Origin: Caulobacter sp. 73W | GTDB lineage: Bacteria > Pseudomonadota > Alphaproteobacteria > Caulobacterales > Caulobacteraceae | Reading direction: 5' to 3' | Length of the DNA stretch: 64,000 nt | Assembly (NCBI RefSeq): GCF_041021955.1 | Contig: NZ_CP158375.1 | Coordinates: 558,001 to 622,000, forward strand | Part shown: positions 58,391 through 64,000 of the stretch, piece after piece | Layout of the letters: each line of letters begins with the position of its first letter | Position numbering within the stretch: position 1 is the stretch's first letter | Translations under genes and position numbers: made by a program | Notes under the pieces: model-generated | Seen by the model: only the letters and a program-made list of their open reading frames with translations | The model's database searches: none | What the model was told of the DNA's origin: nothing

Positions 58391-58863
58391 TGGCCCACAG
58401 ACCGCTCGGTCGCGGCGAGACGGCTGTCCTGGCCCTCAACAACGCCAACAAGGTCGCGACGTCGCTGCTGAACCAAGCCGAGCTGGACGCGATGGCGGCC
58501 AACGCCTGGCGCGCCTGGGTGATCGGCGACGCGGACGCGGTGATGATCGCCTTCGACCAGGACGGCGACTACGACAGCCCCAACTTCCTGTGGTTCCGCG
58601 ACCGCTACGAGCGCTTCGTCTATATCGACCGCGTGATCATGGCCGAGCGCGCCCGGGGAATGGGTTTGGGTCGCGCCCTATACGAAGCCGCCATGAGCGA
58701 GATGCGGCGGGATGGGCACAACCTGTTCTGCTGCGAGGTCAATTCCGACCCGCCCAATCCGGGCTCGGACGCCTTCCACCTGGCTCTGGGCTTCGAAGAG
58801 GTCGGCGTCGCCCGTCTCGAGGATCGCTCGAAAAGCGTGCGCTACCTCGCTCGCCGGGTGTGA
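58390..58863 (+). CDS. GNAT family acetyltransferase
   Basis: A 157-residue acetyltransferase. The acetyl-CoA motif is VIMAERARGMGLGRALYEAA (Q/RxxGxG/A), with LNQAELDAMAANAWRAWVIG at the N-terminus and NPGSDAFHLALGFEEVGVAR (the C-terminal LGF motif). Substrate unknown. ATG 58390 overlaps the kdsD stop as TGATG, so it belongs to the same operon. Confidence 0.9.
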   Translation: MAHRPLGRGETAVLALNNANKVATSLLNQAELDAMAANAWRAWVIGDADAVMIAFDQDGDYDSPNFLWFRDRYERFVYIDRVIMAERARGMGLGRALYEAAMSEMRRDGHNLFCCEVNSDPPNPGSDAFHLALGFEEVGVARLEDRSKSVRYLARRV

Positions 58864-58973
58864 CGGAACAAGCGTCATCAAAAGTCATTACGCCCGCGGG
58901 GCGAACTGGCTCGCGACATCGCCCGCCACGCTCTACAACGTCGCACACCACCATTATGCATCGCTGAGGTCCC

Positions 58974-60473
58974 ATGTTCTCCAAGCCCCGCGCCGATCTG
59001 GTCGCCAACACCGCCGCCTATGAGAACGAAGCCCTGGTGAAGGCCACCGGCTTCCGGGAGTACGACGCGCGCTGGCTGTTCGGCCCCGAGATCAACCTGC
59101 TGGGCATCCAGGCCCTGGGCCTGGGCCTGGGCACCTATATCCAGGAGCTGGGCCAGAAGCGCATCGTGGTCGGCCACGACTTCCGCTCCTACTCCCTGTC
59201 GATCAAGCAGGCCCTGACCCTGGGCCTGCTGTCGGCCGGCTGCGAGGTCCTGGACATCGGCCTGGCCGTATCGCCGATGGCCTATTTCGCCCAGTTCGAC
59301 CTCGACGTCCCGTGCGTCGCCATGGTCACCGCCAGCCACAACGAGAACGGCTGGACCGGCGTGAAGATGGGCGCCCAGAAGCCCCTGACCTTCGGCCCGG
59401 ACGAGATGGGCCGCCTGAAGGACATCGTCCTGAACGGCCAGTTCGTGGAACGTGAAGGCGGCAAGCTGACCCGCATCGACGGCGTGGCCGAGCGCTACAT
59501 CGCTGACGCCGCCAGCCGCGTGAAGGTCACCCGTCCGCTGAAGGTCATCGCCGCCTGCGGCAACGGCACCGCCGGCGCCTTCGCCCCCGAGGCGCTGAAG
59601 CGCATGGGCGTCGAGGTGATCCCGATGGACGCCGAGCTGGACTTCACCTTCCCCCGCTACAACCCCAACCCCGAAGACCACGAAATGCTGATGGAGATGG
59701 CCAAAGCCGTCCGTGAGCATGGCGCCGACCTGGCCTTCGGCTTCGACGGCGACGGCGACCGCTGCGGCGTGGTGGACGACGAGGGCGAGGAGATCTTCGC
59801 CGACAAGATCGGCCTGATGCTGGCCCGCGACCTGGCCCCGCTGCACAAGGGCGCGACCTTCATCGTGGACGTGAAGTCGACCGGCCTCTACGCCACCGAC
59901 CCGATCCTGGAAGAGAACGGCTGCACCACCGTCTACTGGAAGACCGGCCACAGCTACATCAAGCGCAAGACGGCCGAGCTGAACGCCCTGGCCGGCTTCG
60001 AAAAGAGCGGCCACTTCTTCCTGGCTGGCGAACTGGGCCGCGGCTACGACGACGGCCTGATCGCCGCCGCCGCCATCCTGGCGATGCTGGAACGCAACCC
60101 GGACAAGAAACTGTCGGACCTCAAGAAGGCCCTGCCGGTCGCCTACACCTCGCTGACCATGTCGCCCAAGTGCGCCGACGAGGTGAAGTACAAGATCGTC
60201 GAGGACGTGGTGAAGGAATACGAGGAGCTCGGTAAGTCGGGCGGCTCGATCCTGGGCCGCAAGATCAAGGACGTGATCACCGTCAACGGCGTGCGCGTCG
60301 CGCTGGAAGACGGCTCGTGGGTCCTGGTCCGCGCCAGCTCCAACAAACCGGAACTGGTGGTCGTGGTCGAAAGCACCCAGTCGGAAGACGACATGCGCGA
60401 CCTGTTCCACAAGGAAGTGAAGCCGCGCCTGGCCAAGCGCTCGGAAGTCGGCAAGTACAACCAGGAAATCTGA
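58974..60473 (+). CDS. Phosphomannomutase/phosphoglucomutase
   Basis: A 499-residue alpha-D-phosphohexomutase. The active phosphoserine is Ser121 in MVTASHNENGWTGVK, and the Mg2+ loop is DGDGD (258-262). The sugar-binding loop reads EKSGHFFLAGE, where most enzymes have GEMSGH. The phosphate-binding region is ILGRKIKDVITVNGVRV onward to VRASSNKPELVVVVES. It interconverts mannose or glucose 6- and 1-phosphates for polysaccharide and LPS. It is longer than the ManB/AlgC type but has the same four domains. Preceded by a 110-bp gap and followed by a terminator. Confidence 0.92.
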   Translation: MFSKPRADLVANTAAYENEALVKATGFREYDARWLFGPEINLLGIQALGLGLGTYIQELGQKRIVVGHDFRSYSLSIKQALTLGLLSAGCEVLDIGLAVSPMAYFAQFDLDVPCVAMVTASHNENGWTGVKMGAQKPLTFGPDEMGRLKDIVLNGQFVEREGGKLTRIDGVAERYIADAASRVKVTRPLKVIAACGNGTAGAFAPEALKRMGVEVIPMDAELDFTFPRYNPNPEDHEMLMEMAKAVREHGADLAFGFDGDGDRCGVVDDEGEEIFADKIGLMLARDLAPLHKGATFIVDVKSTGLYATDPILEENGCTTVYWKTGHSYIKRKTAELNALAGFEKSGHFFLAGELGRGYDDGLIAAAAILAMLERNPDKKLSDLKKALPVAYTSLTMSPKCADEVKYKIVEDVVKEYEELGKSGGSILGRKIKDVITVNGVRVALEDGSWVLVRASSNKPELVVVVESTQSEDDMRDLFHKEVKPRLAKRSEVGKYNQEI

Positions 60474-60495
60474 CGCGCTCCGCGCAGTCAGTCGG

Positions 60496-60522
60496 ACGGG
60501 CGGCTTCGGCCGCCCGTTTTTC
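60496..60522 (+). terminator. Rho-independent terminator after PMM/PGM
   Basis: ACGGGCGGC and GCCGCCCGT form a perfect 9-bp stem with a TTCG tetraloop, followed by TTTT on the plus strand, 22 bp after the stop codon. Confidence 0.92.
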
Positions 60523-60545
60523 GTTTCAGGGACAGCGCGTCGCTT

Positions 60546-60701
60546 CTAGCCGGCCCAGCCGAACCAGCGGGAGACGGCCAGATAGGCCGCGACCCAGAAG
60601 ACGCCGCAAAGAACGCTCACCACGAACAGGCAGCTGATGGCGTAACGGCCATTGCTGCGAACCGCCGGCTCCCGGCCGGCGGCGGCGAGGTGTCGCCGCA
60701 T
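60546..60701 (-). CDS. Small membrane protein, hypothetical
   Basis: A 51-residue protein with one membrane helix (AISCLFVVSVLCGVFWVAAY) near the C-terminus and a basic N-terminus (MRRHLAAAGREPAVRSNG). I choose ATG 60701 because GGGAG lies six to seven bases upstream; a 37-codon extension to 60812 has little hydrophobic or conserved character. It is convergent with the PMM gene and divergent from the DUF969 operon. No family recognised. Confidence 0.6.
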   Translation of the reverse strand: MRRHLAAAGREPAVRSNGRYAISCLFVVSVLCGVFWVAAYLAVSRWFGWAG

Positions 60702-60896
60702 GTTTCGCTCCCAATCTTTTTGCGCCTGACCGATCGAGCGGCCAGATCGATTCGATGCTGACAGGTTGGTGAAAACCCGCAAGGGGTCTGGACGATTTAG
60801 TGAAGTTTCCACGACAGGCGGGCGCGGCGGGCCGTTCTGGCGCTTGCCCTGCCCCCGGCATCCCCTAGTGTCCCCTGCGTCGCATAAGGGGTGTCC

Positions 60897-61562
60897 ATGC
60901 TGACCTTGTTGGGTATCGCGGTCGTGGTCGTGGGCTTCGTCGCCCGGATCAATCCGCTCTTGGTGGTGATCGCCGCCGCCTTGGTCACCGGCCTGGCCGG
61001 CGGCATGGGACCGCTGGAGGTCGTCGCCCTCTTCGGCAAGGCGTTCAAGGAGAACCGCTACGTCTCCCTGCTGTGGCTAGTCCTGCCGGCCATCGGCCTG
61101 CTGGAGCGCTACGGCCTTCAGGAGCGGGCCAAGGCCCTGATCGGGGACCTGAAGGCCGCCACCACCGGCCGCATCCTGCTGCTCTACTTCGCCATCCGCC
61201 AGATCACCTCGGCGCTGGGCCTGACCTCGCTTGGCGGCCACCCGCAGATGGTCCGCCCCCTGGTCGCCCCCATGGCCGAAGCCGCCGCCGAGACCCACGG
61301 CCATACCGACGACGAGACCCGCCAGAAGGTGCGCGCCATGTCCGCCGCCACCGACAACATCGGCCTGTTCTTCGGCGAGGACATCTTCATCGCCATCGGC
61401 TCGATCCTGCTGATGGTCGGCTTCCTGCAGCAGAACGGCATCGTGGTGGAGCCGCTTCACCTGTCGGTGTGGGCCATTCCCACCGCCATCGTCGCCTTGA
61501 TCGTCCACGGGATCCGACTGGTGCTGTTCGACCGCAAGCTGAAGCGCGGAGCCGCCAAATGA
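60897..61562 (+). CDS. DUF969 family membrane protein
   Basis: A 221-residue protein from ATG 60897 (GTG 60891 is possible), preceded by AAGGG. It has about six helices, with LLGIAVVVVGFVARINPLLV first and FFGEDIFIAIGSILLMVGFL later, and a conserved cytoplasmic loop (GLTSLGGHPQMVRPLVAPMA, DETRQKVRAMSAATDNIGLF). DUF969 proteins occur next to DUF979 proteins and the two are expected to form one carrier; the substrate is not established. Its stop overlaps the DUF979 start (ATGA). Confidence 0.88.
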   Translation: MLTLLGIAVVVVGFVARINPLLVVIAAALVTGLAGGMGPLEVVALFGKAFKENRYVSLLWLVLPAIGLLERYGLQERAKALIGDLKAATTGRILLLYFAIRQITSALGLTSLGGHPQMVRPLVAPMAEAAAETHGHTDDETRQKVRAMSAATDNIGLFFGEDIFIAIGSILLMVGFLQQNGIVVEPLHLSVWAIPTAIVALIVHGIRLVLFDRKLKRGAAK

Positions 61563-62521
61563 TCGGCCTCGAAGTCCTCTACGCCATCGCCGGGACCATG
61601 TTCGCGGTGATCGCGGCGCTCAGCGCCTTCGACCACGGCAACGCCAAGCGCTGGAAGAACGCCGCCTTCTGGGGCCTGTTCGCCGCCTGCTTCCTGTTCG
61701 GCAGTCACCTGCCCGATCTCGCCAATGGCGGGATCGTCATCGCCATGGTGCTGGTGGCCGGCTTCGGCGGCCTGGGTCAGGGCAAGGCCGACACCACCAG
61801 CATCGAGCAGCGCCGCGAAAGCGCCGCCGTCCACCGCAACCGCCTGTTCCTCTGCGCCCTGATCATCCCCGCCGTCGCCCTGGCCGGGACCATGATCTTC
61901 AAGACCCTGACCTTCGGCGGGTTGCATCCGGTCGATCCCAAGCAGGCGACCCTGGTGTCGCTGGTGCTGGGCATCATCCTGTCCCTGGCGGTCGCCATGC
62001 CCATGCTGCGCGCCCGCCCGGCCGAGCCGCTGCAGGAAGGCCGCCGTCTGTTCGACCAGGTGGGCTGGGCCCTGCTGCTGCCGCAGATGTTGGCGGCCCT
62101 GGGCGCGGTGTTCGCCGCCGCCGGCGTGGGCGAGGCGGTCGGCGCCCTGACCACCGCCTGGCTGCCGGACGGCTCGCGCCTGGCCGCCGTGGTCACCTAC
62201 ACGCTCGGCATGGCCCTGTTCACGATGATCATGGGCAACGCCTTCGCCGCCTTCCCGGTGATGACCGCCGGGGTCGGCCTGCCGCTGATCGTCCTGAAGT
62301 TCGGCGGCGATCCGGCGATCATGTGCGCCATCGGCATGCTGTCGGGCTTCTGCGGCACGCTGATGACCCCCATGGCCGCCAACTTCAACCTTGTCCCCGC
62401 CGCCCTGCTGGAGCTGAAGGACAAGAACGGGGTCATCAAGGCCCAGGTCCCTACCGCCCTCATCCTGCTCTTCGCCAACACAGTGTTGATGTATGTCCTC
62501 CTCTTCGTCTTCCGTTTCTGA
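61559..62521 (+). CDS. DUF979 family membrane protein
   Basis: A 320-residue membrane protein from ATG 61559 (IGLEVLYAIAGTMFAVIAAL); a larger frame from 61073 is the wrong reading of the DUF969 region. About nine helices are predicted. Conserved parts are ALTTAWLPDGSRLAAVVTYT, FTMIMGNAFAAFPVMTAGVG and GMLSGFCGTLMTPMAANFNL; the last resembles a polytopic carrier's substrate loop. The 3' end overlaps the DUF2891 gene by 29 bp. All three genes are on one transcript. Confidence 0.88.
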   Translation: MIGLEVLYAIAGTMFAVIAALSAFDHGNAKRWKNAAFWGLFAACFLFGSHLPDLANGGIVIAMVLVAGFGGLGQGKADTTSIEQRRESAAVHRNRLFLCALIIPAVALAGTMIFKTLTFGGLHPVDPKQATLVSLVLGIILSLAVAMPMLRARPAEPLQEGRRLFDQVGWALLLPQMLAALGAVFAAAGVGEAVGALTTAWLPDGSRLAAVVTYTLGMALFTMIMGNAFAAFPVMTAGVGLPLIVLKFGGDPAIMCAIGMLSGFCGTLMTPMAANFNLVPAALLELKDKNGVIKAQVPTALILLFANTVLMYVLLFVFRF

Positions 62522-63494
62522 GGCCGTCGCCTCCAAGTTCGCCGCCATCGCCCTGGGTCACGTCACCCGGCCATGGCCCTACAAGGCCGACCATGTGATG
62601 GACGGCGAGGCCGACGTGGTCGCGCCGCGCGTCCTGCATCCGATCTTCTTCGGCAGTTTCGACTGGCACTCCTGCGTCCACGGCTACTGGACCCTGGCGA
62701 CCCTGCTGCGCCTGCATCCGGACATCCCGCAAGCCCCGGCCATCCGCGCCCTGTTCGACGACGCCTTCACCGCCGCCAAGGTCGAGACCGAGCGCGCCTA
62801 TCTCGACCGCCCGCTCAGCCGCGGGTTCGAGCGGCCCTATGGCTGGGCCTGGCTGCTGATGCTCGCGGCGGAGCTGGATCGCCACGACGCACCCTGGGGC
62901 GCCGCGCTGAAGCCGCTGGCCCTGGCGTTCGCGGATCGGTTCAAGGCCTTCCTGCCCAAGGCGACCTACCCCATCCGGGTCGGCACCCACTTCAACACCG
63001 CCTTCGCCCTGACCCTGACCCTGGAATGGGCGCAAGCGAACGACCACGCCCTCGCCGCCCTCTGCCGCGACACCGCCCAGGGCTGGTACGGCCAGGACGC
63101 CGACTGCCAGGCCTGGGAGCCCAGCGGCGACGAGTTCCTGTCCTCGGCCCTTATGGAGGCCGAATGCATGCGCCGCATCCTGTCGGCGAAGGCGTTCAAG
63201 ACCTGGTTCGCCGCCTTCCTGCCGCGCGTGGCCCAGCAGCAGCCGGCCACCCTGTTCACTCCCGCGTTCATCAGCGACCGCAGCGACGGCAAGATCGCCC
63301 ACCTGGACGGCCTGAACCTGTCACGCGCCTGGTGCTGGCGCGGGATCGCCAAGACCCTGGACGGTGATGCGAAAACCGCCGCGCTGGAAGCCGCCGACCG
63401 CCACATGACCGACGCCCTGCCCCACGTGGCCGGCGACTACATGGGCGAGCACTGGCTGGCCACATTCGCCTTGCTGGCGATGTTGGCGGAGTAG
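62493..63494 (+). CDS. DUF2891 family protein
   Basis: A 333-residue soluble protein from ATG 62493 (MSSSSSSVSEAVASKFAAIA), overlapping DUF979. Conserved blocks are HPIFFGSFDWHSCVHGYWTL, LDRPLSRGFERPYGWAWLLM, and YPIRVGTHFNTAFALTLTLE, with paired aromatic/His residues as in alpha/alpha-barrel (six-hairpin) sugar enzymes; the central and C-terminal parts also have AWEPSGDEFLSSALMEAECM and LNLSRAWCWRGIAK. That suggests a glycoside-hydrolase-like or epimerase-like helical barrel in the cytoplasm (no signal peptide). The enzyme reaction is unknown; being coupled to a DUF969/DUF979 carrier suggests that it processes the imported compound. Confidence 0.85.
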   Translation: MSSSSSSVSEAVASKFAAIALGHVTRPWPYKADHVMDGEADVVAPRVLHPIFFGSFDWHSCVHGYWTLATLLRLHPDIPQAPAIRALFDDAFTAAKVETERAYLDRPLSRGFERPYGWAWLLMLAAELDRHDAPWGAALKPLALAFADRFKAFLPKATYPIRVGTHFNTAFALTLTLEWAQANDHALAALCRDTAQGWYGQDADCQAWEPSGDEFLSSALMEAECMRRILSAKAFKTWFAAFLPRVAQQQPATLFTPAFISDRSDGKIAHLDGLNLSRAWCWRGIAKTLDGDAKTAALEAADRHMTDALPHVAGDYMGEHWLATFALLAMLAE

Positions 63495-63595
63495 TGCGTC
63501 CTTCGAGACGGCCTTCGGCCTCCTCAGGATGACGGATTCAGAGGCACTCTAACCTCGTCATGCTGAGGAGCGCGCAGCGCGTCTCGAAGCACGCA
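63495..63595. repeat. Intergenic inverted-repeat element, family B, copy 2
   Basis: About 100 bp: TGCGTCCTTCGAGACG, CCTCCTCAGGATGACGGA on the left; CGTCATGCTGAGGAG, CGCGTCTCGAAGCACGCA on the right. Same element as 34041-34150 and oriented the other way relative to its longest arm. It fills the gap between the convergent DUF2891 and glmM stop codons. Confidence 0.85.
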
Positions 63596-63599
63596 GGGC

Positions 63600-64000
63600 C
63601 TAGGCCGCCGCCGCCTTCACCGCGCCGGCGATCTCCTTCACCAGCTTGTTGACCAGCTTCTCGTCGTCGCCCTCGGCCATGACGCGGATCAGGGGTTCGG
63701 TGCCGCTCGCGCGCACGAGCACGCGGCCGGAGCCGGTCAGCTTGCCCTCGGCGTCGGCGATCGCCGCCTTGACCTTGTCGTGTTCCAGCGGCTTGGCGCC
63801 GGCGGCGAAGCGGACATTCTCCAGCTTCTGCGGCACGGGCTCGAACTGGCGGGCCAGCTTGCTCATCGGCTCGCCGCTGTCGACCAGCACGGCCAGCACC
63901 TGCAGGGCCGCGATCAGGCCGTCGCCCGTGGTCGAAAAGTCCGACAGGATGACGTGGCCCGACTGTTCGCCGCCCAGGTTGAAGCCGCCCTCGCGCATGC
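63600..64000 (-). CDS. glmM: Phosphoglucosamine mutase (partial, 3' end only)
   Basis: The last 133 or so residues; the 5' part lies beyond the right edge. The sugar-binding loop is [20 protein letters not shown] and the phosphate-binding loop is [20 protein letters not shown]. That combination with the GEQSGH form identifies GlmM, which makes glucosamine 1-phosphate for UDP-GlcNAc, peptidoglycan and LPS. The end is AGAVKAAAA and is followed on its downstream side by a family B repeat. Confidence 0.93.
   Translation of the reverse strand, partial: MREGGFNLGGEQSGHVILSDFSTTGDGLIAALQVLAVLVDSGEPMSKLARQFEPVPQKLENVRFAAGAKPLEHDKVKAAIADAEGKLTGSGRVLVRASGTEPLIRVMAEGDDEKLVNKLVKEIAGAVKAAAA

Noticed and set aside
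1-64000. CRISPR array or cas genes
   Set aside because: No evenly spaced repeats with unique spacers and no Cas-like protein anywhere in the window.

Overview
The window is GC-rich, densely coded DNA from an alphaproteobacterium of the order Caulobacterales, most probably Caulobacter or a close relative. The strongest markers are a 982-residue PodJ polarity factor (1435-4383, minus), the cell-cycle regulator GcrA (42748-43260, plus), the Entner-Doudoroff cluster zwf-pgl-edd, a TonB-receptor relic, and GANTC (CcrM) sites and CtrA-like boxes in front of the cell-cycle genes. There is no intact mobile element, prophage or CRISPR array. This is ordinary chromosome with one decayed patch.

Layout. 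1-9.9 kb: TIGR02186/TauE permease pair, podJ, an MprF-like membrane protein, two acyl-CoA dehydrogenases and an exported CsgG-like/SH3 protein. 10-14.4 kb: a MocR-type regulator divergent from a DUF983 gene across a palindromic operator, a flavin-oxidase-fold stress protein, an SDR and a Crp/Fnr regulator. 14.5-18.5 kb: zwf-pgl-edd with a LacI-type operator in front. 18.6-22.8 kb: acyltransferase, LysE exporter, succinylarginine dihydrolase and HD-domain protein. 22.9-27.6 kb: tRNA-Gly(CCC), a multiply frameshifted and truncated TonB-receptor pseudogene, a three-PAS hybrid histidine kinase, and a gene-poor stretch holding a second copy of the zwf operator. 27.6-34 kb: DUF3850, DMT transporter/Lrp pair, PstS with a Pho box, a DEAD-box helicase, and a small XRE/membrane-protein module with its own palindrome. 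34-43 kb: dCTP deaminase, metZ-apaG, M19 dipeptidase, hslO-argF-argD, ABC-2 permease, gcrA. 43-52 kb: xseA, DUF2093, M23 peptidase (apparent CUG start), CheY-like regulator, LpxL-like acyltransferase, XRE regulator, hisN, hydrolase, SCP2 protein and two exported methyltransferase-fold proteins. 52-64 kb: Hsp20 behind a ROSE-type RNA thermometer, tandem pentapeptide-repeat proteins, a RibD-like deaminase, gpmA, a kdsD/GNAT operon, phosphomannomutase, a DUF969-DUF979-DUF2891 operon, and the 3' part of glmM.

How parts connect. Central carbon: zwf, pgl, edd, gpmA, PMM/PGM and glmM. Arginine: argF-argD (synthesis) and astB (breakdown). Cell cycle: podJ and gcrA carry nearly the same 16-bp CtrA-like box (14/16 identical), in line with the known CtrA/GcrA/DnaA circuit. 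Five intergenic inverted-repeat elements of three families sit at gene ends.

The most interesting leads are: the shared LacI-type operator at zwf and in a decayed region; the apparent CUG-initiated twin-arginine M23 peptidase with a Cys in place of a conserved His; the ROSE thermometer; the DUF969-DUF979-DUF2891 operon; the exported methyltransferase pair; the tandem pentapeptide-repeat proteins; and the compact XRE/membrane module.
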